Shown piece after piece: positions 7,650 to 16,045 of a stretch of DNA of 64,000 bases. Under the pieces are notes generated by a model. That model made no database searches. It had not been told where the DNA came from and saw only the letters and a list, made by a program, of their open reading frames with translations. The stretch is from contig NZ_AP022568.1 of the NCBI RefSeq assembly GCF_010727605.1, positions 2,294,001-2,358,000 of the forward strand. Reading direction: 5' to 3'. A program made the position numbers and the translations under genes. Source of the stretch: Mycobacterium simiae. GTDB lineage: Bacteria > Actinomycetota > Actinomycetes > Mycobacteriales > Mycobacteriaceae. How positions within the stretch are numbered: the stretch's first letter is position 1; each line of letters opens with the position of its first letter.

Positions 7650-8303
7650 ATGTACGACCTCGAGGACGCGATCCGGCAACGCCGTTCCATCCGGATGTTC
7701 CTGCCCGACCGACCGGTGCCCCGCGAGCTGGTCCACGAGGCGCTCGACCTCGCGATTCATGCGCCGTCGAATTCCAACATTCAGCCCTGGCAGCTGTTCT
7801 TCGCCTCGGGCGCGGCACGGCAGCGCCTGGTGGCGGCGCTGCTCGACGCCGCCCAAGCCGGCCCGCCGAAGGTCCCGCCGCTCCCGGAGGCGTTCAGCCA
7901 CTACCGCAGCGACACCGGCAAGGTCGTCTACGGCTCGATGGGTATCGCCCGCGACGATCGGGAAGCTCGGCGGGCCGCGGTGCTACGGAACTGGGAATTC
8001 TTCCGCGCGCCGCTGGCCGGGGTGGTGTGCATGCACCATGAGCTCGGCCTGGTCGACAGCATGGGTGTCGGCATGTTCCTGCAGACGCTGGTGCTGGCGC
8101 TAACCGCGCGCGGGTTGGGCAGCTGCGTGCAGGTGGCCATCGCCGGCTATCCCGAGGTCCTCCGTGAAATGCTGGACATCCCCGACGAATTCACGATCCT
8201 GTGCGGGTTGTCGGTGGGCTACCCCGATCCGGAGTTCGCGGCCAACCACATTCGGCTTGGCCGCGACCCGGTCGAGCAAAAGGTCGTCTTCGTCGAGGAC
8301 TAG
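7650..8303 (+). CDS. nitroreductase-family FMN protein
   Basis: A 217-residue protein with the nitroreductase hallmark AIRQRRSIRMFLPDRPVP at residues 7-24 (the RRSxR FMN-phosphate site), HAPSNSNIQPWQLFFA at about 37-52, MGVGMFLQTLVLALTARGLGSC in the middle and a C-terminal LCGLSVGYPDPE. These homodimeric FMN enzymes reduce nitro groups, quinones or enones with NAD(P)H. The substrate is not evident. It is divergent from the FAD oxidase (59 bases between starts) and convergent with the SDR at 8314. Confidence 0.85.
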   Translation: MYDLEDAIRQRRSIRMFLPDRPVPRELVHEALDLAIHAPSNSNIQPWQLFFASGAARQRLVAALLDAAQAGPPKVPPLPEAFSHYRSDTGKVVYGSMGIARDDREARRAAVLRNWEFFRAPLAGVVCMHHELGLVDSMGVGMFLQTLVLALTARGLGSCVQVAIAGYPEVLREMLDIPDEFTILCGLSVGYPDPEFAANHIRLGRDPVEQKVVFVED

Positions 8304-8313
8304 AACAGGTCGC

Positions 8314-9057
8314 CTAAAACAAGTCCTTATGCGGTACGTCGGTGACCAGGCCGCCGTCCATTACGAACTCGGTGCCGGTGGCGTAGGACGACTCGTCACT
8401 GGCCAGAAACAAGATGAACGTCGACACCTCCCGCGACTCGGCTGGCCGGCCCAGCGGGATGGTCACCATGTCGTCGGGCAGGTGCTTGGTCATCGGGGTG
8501 CGAATGAAGCCGGGGTGCACCGAGTTGACCCGGATGTTGTGCCGGGCCAGCTCCAGGGCGGCGGATTTCGCCAGGCCGCGCACCCCCCACTTGGAGGCGA
8601 CGTACGGGTGCACCATGGGCGCACCGCGCAGGCCCTCGATCGAGGACACATTGATGATCGAGCCGCCACCGGCCGCGATCATCGGGTCGACGGCCACCCG
8701 CATGCCCAGGAATGTCCCGGTCAGGTTGACGTCAATCACCTTCTGCCACTTAGCGAGATCGAAGCTCTTGAGCGGTCCGAGCGCGACGGTACCGGCGTTG
8801 TTGACCAGAACGTTGAGCTTGCCGAACTCGCCGACTGCGGTCGCCACGGCGGCATCCCACTGGTCGGGCTGGGTGACGTCGAGATGCACGTAGCGAACCG
8901 AGTCGCCGATCTCGTCGGCCACCGCCTTGCCCTCGTCGTCGAGGATGTCGCCGATCACCACCTTGGCGCCCTCGGCCACCAGCAGCCGTGCGTGCTCGGC
9001 GCCCATGCCGCGGGCGCCGCCACTGATCAGTGCAACTTTGCCGTCTACCCGTCCCAC
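8314..9057 (-). CDS. short-chain dehydrogenase/reductase (FabG3-like)
   Basis: A 247-residue classical SDR. The cofactor motif is SGGARGMGAEHARLL at residues 12-26, followed by NNAGTV near 87, the catalytic Ser in INVSSIEGLRG near 137 and YVASKWGVRGLAKSAALELA (YxxxK) near 150. The sequence resembles mycobacterial 3-alpha/20-beta-hydroxysteroid dehydrogenase-like proteins (FabG3, Rv2002), but the substrate is inferred only from that similarity. It lies 17 bases downstream of the reductase-like gene at 9075 on the same strand, probably co-transcribed. Confidence 0.88.
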   Translation of the reverse strand: MGRVDGKVALISGGARGMGAEHARLLVAEGAKVVIGDILDDEGKAVADEIGDSVRYVHLDVTQPDQWDAAVATAVGEFGKLNVLVNNAGTVALGPLKSFDLAKWQKVIDVNLTGTFLGMRVAVDPMIAAGGGSIINVSSIEGLRGAPMVHPYVASKWGVRGLAKSAALELARHNIRVNSVHPGFIRTPMTKHLPDDMVTIPLGRPAESREVSTFILFLASDESSYATGTEFVMDGGLVTDVPHKDLF

Positions 9058-9074
9058 GCAGGGTCTCCTTTCGA

Positions 9075-10175
9075 TTAAGTGGACACCAAAGTGCTTGGTG
9101 CGTAAAGGCCTTTGCCGGTGACCAGCGGCAGGTCGAGCGTGGTCCGGACGCCCGGCGGCGCCGCGATCACCGCGGGGATCGCGTTGACGATGCGCCCCGC
9201 CGCCCCGGCAATCGCGGCATGGTTGTGGTCGCCCTTGCGGCTGCTGGGAATGATGTCGACGGCATAGGAGGGTTCGCCGGTGATCTCGACGCGGTAGGAG
9301 CCGTCGCCGGACGCGGGCTGGGGCAGGTCGGGCCGCAAGTCGGGGCGCAGCCGGGTGACGTGCTCGATGACGATGGCGGGGTGGCCCTTGACCATGCCGC
9401 GGATCTCGAACTGCAGCACGGCCACGGTGCCCTTGGCCACGTGACCGACGGCGATGTCGAAGTCCTCCGGCGCTGGTTCGCGCTGATAAGACTCGGTGAT
9501 CTCGTCGACCTCGATGCCCAGGCCGGCCGCCAGCTGACGAATCGCGGTGCCCCAGGCGATACTCAGGACGCCCGGTTGTAGCAGCATCGGGATCTCATCC
9601 ATCGGCCGGGCGAAACCCATGTAGTGCATCACCTCTGCGCCGTCGTAACTGGCGTAGTCGTGAATTTCCATGCAGCGCACCTGCTCAATGCGCTGACAGG
9701 TTCCGGCGAGCGTGAACGGAATCAGGTCGTTGGCGAACCCCGGGTCTACCCCGCTGATGAAAATGCTTGAATTTCCTTGCTTGGCAGCATCTTCCACCCG
9801 GTGGATGTACTTGTCGGGCATCACACCCCACGGATACTGCAACAGCCCGGGCGAGGATCCGACCACGTTGATGCCGGCCGCCAGGATGCGCATCACATCG
9901 GCCATCGCGTCCGGCAGCCGGGTGTCACCCATCGCGCAGTACACCACGCACTCGGGCTGGGCGGCGATAATCGCGTCCAGGTCGTTGACGGCCGCCACAC
10001 CCGTGGTGGTGCCCTCGTCCAGGCCGACGCCGCATAGTTGCCCGGCGTCCTTGCCCACCTTCTCCGGGGTAGACACGCACACGCCGGTCAGGTCGAACTG
10101 CGGATTGGCGATCAACTCGGCCAGCGCCAGGCCGCCGACGTTCCCGGTACCGACGTGCGCGACGCGAATCGCCAT
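9075..10175 (-). CDS. dihydrodipicolinate-reductase-like NAD(P)H dehydrogenase
   Basis: A 366-residue protein beginning MAIRVAHVGTGNVGG, a Rossmann GxGxxG at residues 9-14, followed by PECVVYCAMGDTR and ISGVDPGFANDLIPFTLAG. This is the mycobacterial group annotated as dihydrodipicolinate reductase-like or amine dehydrogenase-like; several paralogues exist per genome and none to my knowledge makes lysine precursors. The reaction is unknown. The ATG at 10175 faces the divergent hydrolase at 10282. Forming a pair with the SDR downstream suggests a two-step oxidoreduction. Confidence 0.75.
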   Translation of the reverse strand: MAIRVAHVGTGNVGGLALAELIANPQFDLTGVCVSTPEKVGKDAGQLCGVGLDEGTTTGVAAVNDLDAIIAAQPECVVYCAMGDTRLPDAMADVMRILAAGINVVGSSPGLLQYPWGVMPDKYIHRVEDAAKQGNSSIFISGVDPGFANDLIPFTLAGTCQRIEQVRCMEIHDYASYDGAEVMHYMGFARPMDEIPMLLQPGVLSIAWGTAIRQLAAGLGIEVDEITESYQREPAPEDFDIAVGHVAKGTVAVLQFEIRGMVKGHPAIVIEHVTRLRPDLRPDLPQPASGDGSYRVEITGEPSYAVDIIPSSRKGDHNHAAIAGAAGRIVNAIPAVIAAPPGVRTTLDLPLVTGKGLYAPSTLVST

Positions 10176-10281
10176 GACCGCCTCCGTCCCTCGAAGCCCG
10201 CGAAAACTTTTCTAGACAGTAGTCCATAACTTCCGCGTGGCCTACCCGGCTGCACCGAGTTCAGGGCACAATCGACGATCG

Positions 10282-11175
10282 ATGACACAGCGCGAAGATG
10301 TTCAGTTCATGTCGGGCAACGACCGAGTCAGCGCCTGGTTGTACCGCCCGCCCGGCAGCGCCGCGCCGGTCCTGGTGATGGCGCACGGACTGGGCGCGGT
10401 GCGCACCATGCGGCTCGACGCCTATGCCGAGCGGTTCAGCGCGGCCGGCTACGCTTGCCTGGTTTTCGATTACCGCAACTTCGGCGACAGCGAAGGTCAA
10501 CCGCGTCAGGTTCTCGACATCGAGATGCAGCTCGCCGACTGGGCCGCCGCGGTGGCTTACGCCCGCACCCTCGATGGTGTCGACACGGATCGAATTGCGT
10601 TGTGGGGTACGTCTTTTGCCGGCGGCCACGTGATCACCACGGCGGCCCGGCTGCCGGGCATCGCCGCCGTCATCGCACAGTGCCCGTTCACCGACGGCAT
10701 CGCTTCGGGGCGCGCGACCATCAACCCGTTGACCACCGCCCGAATCGCCGCACGCGCCATCCGCGACGAGCTCGGCGCCCGCCTGGGACGTGCCCCGGTG
10801 ATGGTGGCCGCCGCGGGCAGGCCCGGCGAGGTGGCGCTGATGGCCACGCCCGACGCCTACCCGGGTTATCTGCGCCTGGTGCCCGACGGGGTCGAACTCC
10901 GCAATGAGGTCGCCGCGCGCATCGCCTTGCACGTGTTCACCTACCGGCCCGGCCTGCTTACCCCGAAAATCGACTGCCCCATCTTGTTCTGCGTGTGCGA
11001 GCACGACTCGGTGGCCCCCGCGGACGCCACCCTGCGCCACGCCGCCAACGCTCCGCGCGCCGAGGTGCGGACCTATCCCGAAGGGCATTTCGCGATTTAT
11101 GTCGACGACGCGTTCGAACAAGTGGTCGCCGACCAGCTCGCGTTCCTGGACAAGCACGTGAAATCGCCGATCTAG
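10282..11175 (+). CDS. alpha/beta hydrolase
   Basis: A 297-residue serine hydrolase. VLVMAHGLGAVRTM gives the oxyanion-hole HG, FDYRNFGDSEG the following loop, and IALWGTSFAGGH the nucleophile elbow (GTSFAG) near residue 112. The acid is probably Asp in VCEHDSVAPAD, and the catalytic His lies in YPEGHFAIY near the C-terminus. This is the fold of the dienelactone hydrolase/acetyl-xylan esterase-like proteins. The start is the ATG at 10282 (MTQREDVQF); a longer in-frame start at 10237 exists. The substrate is unknown. The MacS kinase gene follows after 27 bases, possibly one transcript. Confidence 0.82.
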   Translation: MTQREDVQFMSGNDRVSAWLYRPPGSAAPVLVMAHGLGAVRTMRLDAYAERFSAAGYACLVFDYRNFGDSEGQPRQVLDIEMQLADWAAAVAYARTLDGVDTDRIALWGTSFAGGHVITTAARLPGIAAVIAQCPFTDGIASGRATINPLTTARIAARAIRDELGARLGRAPVMVAAAGRPGEVALMATPDAYPGYLRLVPDGVELRNEVAARIALHVFTYRPGLLTPKIDCPILFCVCEHDSVAPADATLRHAANAPRAEVRTYPEGHFAIYVDDAFEQVVADQLAFLDKHVKSPI

Positions 11176-11202
11176 TCGTCGAAGAACCCCACCGGCCCAC
11201 CT

Positions 11203-12357
11203 ATGCTGGGCGCGATGACCCGCGCCGATCCCGATGCGACTGCGCCGCTGTGGCGCGCGGCGCAGGTGTTCCGGCTGCTGAGTTGCCTTTACGCGCTGGG
11301 CTTCCAGATCGCGATCAACCCGGATCTGCGCCGGCCAGCGTTGGGCTGGGCACTGTTCGCCGTGCTGCTGGGGTGGAGCGGGGTGTGCGCGTGCGCCTAC
11401 CTGCGCGGGTTCGGCCGCAAATCGGGATGGGTGATCGCCGAGATCGTGATCGTCCTGCTGCTCATGTGGTCCAACCGGTTGATCACCTTTGGGCAGTGGG
11501 CGGCGGAAAACCAGACTTGGCCGACGACCCTGTGGGCCAGCAACCCCACCATCTCGGCGGCCATTCAATTCGGTCCGGTCCGCGGCATGCTGACCGGGTT
11601 GGCGGTGATGGCGACGAATTTCGCCGTCAAAAACTACTTCGATCTGAACCTGGGGCACAACGCCACGATCATCGTCGAGTTGGCGATCGGCATGGCGATC
11701 GGAATGGCCGCGCAGACCGCGCGACGGGCCCACGAGGAGCTGCAGCGGGCCGCTCAGCTGTCTGCCGCGGTGCAAGAGCGCGAGCGGCTGTCCCGACAGG
11801 TGCATGACGGCGCGATTCAGGTGCTGGCACTGGTGGCCAAGCGTGGTCATGAAATCGGCGGCGCCACAGCAGAATTAGCCGATCTGGCCAGCGAGCAGGA
11901 ACGCGTGCTGCGGCGCTGGGTCAGCGCCGCGGGCGTCGACGAGCAGGGCGACCGGACGACGATCGACCTGCGCACGCTGCTGCGCCGGCGGGAGTCCGAT
12001 CGCGTCTCGTTGAGCCTGCCACCGACCGCCGTGCTCTTGCCGCGCTGGGTGGCCGCCGAGCTCGACGCCGCGGTGGGCAACGCCTTGGACAACGTGCAGG
12101 CGCACGCGGGCGCGGGCGCGCAGGCTTTCGTGCTGCTAGAGGATCTAGGCGATTCGGTGGTGGTCAGTGTGCGCGACGACGGACTCGGCATCCCCGCCGG
12201 CCGGCTCGAGGAGGCCACCCGGGAGGGCCGGCTGGGCATCTCGAAATCGATTGTGGGCCGCCTTGATTCGTTGGGTGGCCGCGCGACCTTGCACAGCGCG
12301 CCGGGCGAGGGTGTGGAATGGGAGTTGTGCGTGCCGCGCGAGGGGCGCGATGGCTGA
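11203..12357 (+). CDS. MacS-type sensor histidine kinase
   Basis: A 384-residue membrane kinase. The N-terminal third has about five hydrophobic segments (for example WALFAVLLGWSGVCACAYL and IVELAIGMAIGMAAQTA). The dimerisation/phosphoacceptor helix is ERERLSRQVHDGAIQVLALV with the HisKA_3-type His (near residue 203). The ATPase domain has GNALDNVQAHA (N box) and VRDDGLGIPAGR (G1). It should sense an envelope or membrane signal and phosphorylate the response regulator encoded next, whose ATG overlaps its last 8 bases. This matches the MacS family of actinobacterial NarL-type systems. The signal is unknown. Confidence 0.87.
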   Translation: MLGAMTRADPDATAPLWRAAQVFRLLSCLYALGFQIAINPDLRRPALGWALFAVLLGWSGVCACAYLRGFGRKSGWVIAEIVIVLLLMWSNRLITFGQWAAENQTWPTTLWASNPTISAAIQFGPVRGMLTGLAVMATNFAVKNYFDLNLGHNATIIVELAIGMAIGMAAQTARRAHEELQRAAQLSAAVQERERLSRQVHDGAIQVLALVAKRGHEIGGATAELADLASEQERVLRRWVSAAGVDEQGDRTTIDLRTLLRRRESDRVSLSLPPTAVLLPRWVAAELDAAVGNALDNVQAHAGAGAQAFVLLEDLGDSVVVSVRDDGLGIPAGRLEEATREGRLGISKSIVGRLDSLGGRATLHSAPGEGVEWELCVPREGRDG

Positions 12358-13012
12358 GGACACCGCCACCACGGTGATGGTCGTCGACGATCACCCGATC
12401 TGGCGCGACGCCGTCGCCCGCGACCTCGCCGCGGACGGCTTCGATGTGGTCGCCACGGCCGACGGGGTGGCGACCGCGCGGCGTCGGGCCGCCGCGGTCC
12501 AACCGGACGTGGTGGTGATGGACATGCGGCTGGCCGACGGCAACGGCGCACAGGCGACGTCGGAGGTGCTGGAGGTGTCACCGGCCTCACGGATCCTGGT
12601 GCTGTCGGCCTCCGACGAGCGCGACGACGTGCTGGACGCGGTCAAGGCCGGGGCGACGGGATACCTGGTGAAAAGCGCCTCACGAGCCGAACTCGCCGAG
12701 GCGGTGGCGGCCACCGCCGCCGGGCGCGCCGTGTTCACCCCGAGTCTGGCCGGGCTGGTGCTTGGCGAATATCGCCGCATCGCGCAGAACCAGGATTCCG
12801 AACCGGCCGGCCCCAGCCTGACCGAACGGGAGACCGAGGTACTGCGCCATGTGGCAAAAGGGTTGTCCGCCAAGCAGATCGCCGAACGGCTCTCGTTGAG
12901 CCATCGCACTGTCGAAAATCACATCCAGGCGACCTTTCGTAAGTTGCAGGTCGCCAATCGCGTGGAGTTGACCCGCTACGCCATCGAGCACGGCCTGGAC
13001 GGCGAGCCCTAG
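12350..13012 (+). CDS. NarL/LuxR-family response regulator
   Basis: A 220-residue regulator. The receiver domain (about residues 8-125) carries VVDDHPIW (acidic pocket), the phosphorylatable Asp in DVVVMDMRLADGNG, VLSASDE and the Lys in GYLVKSAS. The C-terminal LuxR-type HTH reads LTERETEVLRHVAKGLSAKQI, then AERLSLSHRTVENHIQATF. The ATG at 12350 overlaps the kinase stop, so kinase and regulator are translationally coupled. The stop forms a shared CTAG with the convergent membrane gene at 13009. Targets may include the neighbouring acyltransferase genes, but nothing in the sequence shows this. Confidence 0.9.
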   Translation: MAEDTATTVMVVDDHPIWRDAVARDLAADGFDVVATADGVATARRRAAAVQPDVVVMDMRLADGNGAQATSEVLEVSPASRILVLSASDERDDVLDAVKAGATGYLVKSASRAELAEAVAATAAGRAVFTPSLAGLVLGEYRRIAQNQDSEPAGPSLTERETEVLRHVAKGLSAKQIAERLSLSHRTVENHIQATFRKLQVANRVELTRYAIEHGLDGEP

Positions 13013-13473
13013 CGCACCCGGGCTGGACGTGAAACCGCCAGCGCCACAGTGCCTGTCGCGGTGATGAGGGCGGACGCGAAGATGGTCCACGCGAACGCCA
13101 CGGTGGGCAGCCCGGCCATCGTTTTGCCGAATACCAGCGGGGCGGGAACGATCCCGCTCACCAGCAGCAGGCCGGCCAATAGCGCCGGCGCGCACGCGAC
13201 CATCGTCACCCAGATGCCGGTGCGGCGGCGCGCTAGCAGCATGATCGCGCCAGCGAACATTCCCGCCGCCGCGGCGGCCTCGAGCAAACCCACCGCGAGC
13301 AGGCCGAGACCCAACGGTCCCACCATCAGCAGCGGCGTGAGAAATCCCAGGCCGTTCGCCAGTCGCGCGAACTGGAGGTCAGTGGCCAAAAAGCCCCAGC
13401 CGTGCACCGCGGAACCCAGGACGCTCAGTAGCCCGGCCCCCGCGGCGGGCAGGGGTCGCAGTCGGGCTTTCAC
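13009..13473 (-). CDS. small four-helix integral membrane protein
   Basis: A 154-residue protein with four clear hydrophobic segments (around GLGFLTPLLMVGPLGLGLLAV, AAAAAGMFAGAIMLLA, MVACAPALLAGLLLVSGIV and FAWTIFASALITATGTVAL) and short Arg-rich ends. No enzymatic motif is visible and I do not recognise the family. It starts at a GTG (13473) overlapping the TGA of the acyltransferase gene by four bases (GTGA), so the two are translationally coupled and the protein may assist the acyltransferase. Its stop shares a CTAG with the response regulator. Confidence 0.7.
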   Translation of the reverse strand: MKARLRPLPAAGAGLLSVLGSAVHGWGFLATDLQFARLANGLGFLTPLLMVGPLGLGLLAVGLLEAAAAAGMFAGAIMLLARRRTGIWVTMVACAPALLAGLLLVSGIVPAPLVFGKTMAGLPTVAFAWTIFASALITATGTVALAVSRPARVR

Positions 13474-14771
13474 GCCGCCTCCCGCTTGGACGCGGCGAGC
13501 ACCCGCGCGGTCACCAGCCCGACCAGCATCGTCGCGACGCAGACCAGCCCGTCACCCTTGAGGCCCCACTTGATCGCGGCCAGCGTCGCCACCCCGGCCC
13601 CACACAGTGACAGTCCGACCGCCACCCCCCGTCCGACCGAGGTGATGTTCGGTGCGCCGTCCCAACCGGGTAGCGGGTTGTTCTCCAGCGGTCGCAACAG
13701 CAGGAACAGCACCGCCACCGCGGCAACCATCAGGAGCACCTGCATGACGCTGACGACGAGGAAATCCGGCTGGCCCGGGTAGCGCGGATGGCCGACGTAG
13801 TCGAAGAGCAGGTGCATGCCAAGCAGTGCCGGCATGTGCCACAGGTACAGGGTCATCGCCCCGGAGTTTCCGAGCGCGGTCCACCACCACACGCGCGGCC
13901 GCTGCGCCCAGCGGGCGATCGCCGGTGCCGCCACGATCGCCAGCGCGCTCAAGACGATGGCGTGACCGGCGAGCAGCAGCGAGGGCGGGCTGGTGTTGGA
14001 CAATTGGTGGTCCCCGGTGCCGACCATGCTGATCTGATACGGGCCCCACCACACCAGGGCCAAGTCGACGGCCATCGCGGTGGCGGCCGTGGCCAGCGCG
14101 ACGGGACGGGTGAGCAGTCCGCGCCGGTAAGCGACGCCGAACATCGCGGGGATGAGCCAGACCGCCAGGTTCAGGTAGCCCAGGGCCGACGCGGCCGGCC
14201 AGTGCAGCCGGATCACGTCGACGCCGGCGATGCCCGCGTACACCAATGTCACACCAGCGGCCAGGCGCCCCCGCGTGGTGATCTGGTTGAACGCCGGCAT
14301 CGCGGCCAGCACCAGCACATAGGCGCCCAAAAACCACAGCAGTTGAATACTCACGCCGGCTACCGGCTGGTAAACGTGTTGGGGCAGAACGGGATACAGC
14401 ACGGTCAGCGCGACTGCCCAGAACCCGAGGTAGTAGAACACCGGCCGGAACAGCCGGGTGCAGCGCGTCATCAGCCAGCCGCCCCAGTTGGTGCCTGGAC
14501 GCCACGAGGACAGGCACGCCGCGGCACCCGCGAAGAAGAACAGCGGCATGATCTGGAAGATCCACGTCAGGGCTTGAAACACAGGCGAGGTGGTGAGCAG
14601 GTTGTCCCAGATGAGGACATGGTTGGCGATGATGCTGATCGCCATCATCGTGTGGCCGGCCACCACGCCGACCAGCGAGACGATGCGGATGACGTCCAGG
14701 GCGCGGTCGCGGTCGGCCGGCGTGCGTGCCGCCAGCTCGGCGGGGCTCGGAATTCCCAGTGCAGTGGTCAT
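13470..14771 (-). CDS. acyltransferase-3 family membrane protein
   Basis: A 433-residue multi-pass protein (about ten hydrophobic segments) with the acyltransferase-3 N-terminal pattern RALDVIRIVSLVGVVAGHTMM, in which the conserved His of the first membrane segment is visible, and a second-segment FFFAGAAACLSSW. Such proteins O-acylate sugars or lipids at the membrane using cytosolic acyl-CoA. Mycobacterial relatives include Rv0111 and Rv0228. The ATG at 14771 has a weak AGCGAGG upstream; an alternative in-frame GTG start at 14804 would add 11 residues. A perfect 16-bp palindrome precedes it at 14829-14844, so transcription is probably locally regulated. Confidence 0.8.
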   Translation of the reverse strand: MTTALGIPSPAELAARTPADRDRALDVIRIVSLVGVVAGHTMMAISIIANHVLIWDNLLTTSPVFQALTWIFQIMPLFFFAGAAACLSSWRPGTNWGGWLMTRCTRLFRPVFYYLGFWAVALTVLYPVLPQHVYQPVAGVSIQLLWFLGAYVLVLAAMPAFNQITTRGRLAAGVTLVYAGIAGVDVIRLHWPAASALGYLNLAVWLIPAMFGVAYRRGLLTRPVALATAATAMAVDLALVWWGPYQISMVGTGDHQLSNTSPPSLLLAGHAIVLSALAIVAAPAIARWAQRPRVWWWTALGNSGAMTLYLWHMPALLGMHLLFDYVGHPRYPGQPDFLVVSVMQVLLMVAAVAVLFLLLRPLENNPLPGWDGAPNITSVGRGVAVGLSLCGAGVATLAAIKWGLKGDGLVCVATMLVGLVTARVLAASKREAA

Positions 14772-14828
14772 GGCGAAAGCCTCGCTGACCAGCGGCGGGA
14801 GCACCCGCGCAGAACTACGCGTCAGGAG

Positions 14829-14844
14829 TGAGTAGTACTACTCA
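14829..14844. promoter_or_regulatory. perfect 16-bp palindrome, candidate operator
   Basis: TGAGTAGTACTACTCA is its own exact reverse complement. It lies between the stop of the TetR gene (14858) and the start of the acyltransferase gene (14771 or 14804) on the same strand. This is where an operator for the acyltransferase/membrane-protein operon would be expected. The adjacent TetR is an obvious candidate ligand. Confidence 0.5.
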
Positions 14845-14857
14845 AATCGCGGGCGGG

Positions 14858-15493
14858 CTAGGGCCCCAGCGGTGATTCGGTGCGCACCTTTTCGTCCCGG
14901 ATCAGCCCGCGCAGCAGCGCGGTGCTGAACTCGGCGGCGATTTCCTTGGCCGTGCGACGGCCGCTCGGTCGCAGCCAGCGGTAGCTGCCCAGCGTCATTC
15001 CGATGTAGCCCAGCGCCACCACGTGTGAGTCGCACTCGTAGAACTCGCCGCTGGCGATGCCACGGTCGATCAGCCCGTGCACGTGCTGGTAGACCTGGGC
15101 TTCCTTCTCACGGACCTCGGCGACCTGCTCGCTGGTGAACCATTCGGTGATGTAGGGCTGCTCCTGGAAATAGACGGCGGCCCGCTCGGGGTCGCTGGCG
15201 ATGCCGGTTAGCAGCCGGATGGTGTACTGGTAGAGCGCCTCGCGGGCCGTCCAGGACGGGTCGTCGTGGACAGCGGCCAGCGTGCCCTCGGCGGCCTGAC
15301 GGTAGATGTCGAAGAGGATGAGCGACTTGCTGGCGTAGTAGTGGTAGACCGTTGCCTTGTTCAGGCCGATGACGTCGGCGACGTCGTCCATCCGGGTGCC
15401 GTGGTAGCCACGGGCGGCGAACAGCTTGGTGGCCACGGCTAGCAGCTCCTCGCGGCGCGTTAACCCGTTGCGGGTGATGCTGTCGGATGACAT
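14858..15493 (-). CDS. TetR-family transcriptional regulator (possibly Rv0158)
   Basis: A 211-residue protein from the ATG at 15493 (MSSDSITRNG). The HTH is TRREELLAVATKLFAARGYHG then MDDVADVIGLNKATVYHYYASKSLILFDIY (residues about 12-60). The C-terminal domain (LLTGIASDPERAAVYFQEQPY) is of the TetR_C type that binds acyl or steroid-like effectors in KstR2-like relatives, which is an inference. By position beside the microprotein genes and the pnt operon it may be Rv0158. An imperfect palindrome CCAATCAACTGGTTGG lies 70 bases upstream. A longer open frame upstream to 15679 lacks regulator features. Confidence 0.82.
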   Translation of the reverse strand: MSSDSITRNGLTRREELLAVATKLFAARGYHGTRMDDVADVIGLNKATVYHYYASKSLILFDIYRQAAEGTLAAVHDDPSWTAREALYQYTIRLLTGIASDPERAAVYFQEQPYITEWFTSEQVAEVREKEAQVYQHVHGLIDRGIASGEFYECDSHVVALGYIGMTLGSYRWLRPSGRRTAKEIAAEFSTALLRGLIRDEKVRTESPLGP

Positions 15494-15562
15494 CGTGTAC
15501 TCACTATCGTCGCTGCCAGCGGGCCCGGTGGGCTGACAACCGTCCCCGGTGTAGGCAAAATA

Positions 15563-15578
15563 CCAATCAACTGGTTGG
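15563..15578. promoter_or_regulatory. imperfect palindrome upstream of tetR
   Basis: CCAATCAACTGGTTGG is symmetrical at 12 of 16 positions, with outer arms CCAA/TTGG. It lies 70 bases upstream of the TetR start (15493) and 122 bases upstream of the first microprotein ATG (15700), so it could serve either divergent gene. CCAACC..GGTTGG-type palindromes are frequent TetR operators in actinobacteria. Confidence 0.35.
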
Positions 15579-15699
15579 ACAGTGTAAGGGCTCGGCCGGT
15601 TTCGGGTGTCTGTCGCGCCGGCACGGATGGGACTAGACTTCGATAATTGACCCTGATGACTGACCGGTCGCAAGTACACGCAAGTGCAGAGGTGGGGCG

Positions 15700-15825
15700 A
15701 TGGATCCGAGTCCGGATTACGACGGCAGCGACGAGATCGAATTTTTCATGCGCTACCTCACCTGGGGTCTGCGCGGCGTCCAGGACGGCAACGGCTACCC
15801 GCCGCCCGCCTACCCGCCGGTCTAA
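15700..15825 (+). CDS. 41-residue conserved microprotein, copy 1
   Basis: A short gene from ATG 15700 to TAA 15825, preceded by AGAGGTGGGG (15688-15697). The product begins MDPSPDYDGSDEIEFFMRYL and ends GYPPPAYPPV: an acidic N-terminus, a central aromatic amphipathic stretch and a proline/tyrosine-rich tail, with no signal peptide. It is 35/41 identical to the second copy at 16046. By hand the two genes differ at about 15 codons silently and 6 codons with an amino-acid change, so selection acts on the protein. Position and orientation opposite to pnt suggest relation to the small M. tuberculosis gene Rv0157A, from memory. The function is unknown. Confidence 0.8.
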   Translation: MDPSPDYDGSDEIEFFMRYLTWGLRGVQDGNGYPPPAYPPV

Positions 15826-15870
15826 ACGCTGCCCGGGCCGACTTTTTCGCGTCCCGCGCAAATTACGCCG

Positions 15871-15896
15871 GCGCCGATCGCCCGGCGATTCGGCGC
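15871..15896. other. GC-rich hairpin between the microprotein genes
   Basis: GCGCCGATCG at 15871-15880 pairs with CGAT-T-CGGCGC at 15886-15896, giving a 10-bp stem with one bulged T and a five-base loop. It follows the first microprotein stop by 45 bases and may be its terminator or part of the 220-base leader of the second copy. No T-tract follows. Confidence 0.35.
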
Positions 15897-16045
15897 CCGC
15901 CTACATTTCACGTATCTCTTTGCGCCGCAGAAATATTCGCCCCGAGCCGGGCGCGCGGCCAAAGCGCCTTCTTGGCCCTACCTGCCGGTTGAGCCACGCC
16001 CCGTTCGTAGTGCGCAGTCGCGTCGCCGACCCTAGCGTCGACGGC

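Noticed and set aside
10200..10225. GAAAACTTTTC and GACAGTAGTCC in the reductase/hydrolase divergent region
   Set aside because: Short, weakly symmetrical and without a nearby regulator gene; kept only as a possible half-site relative of 30827-30840.
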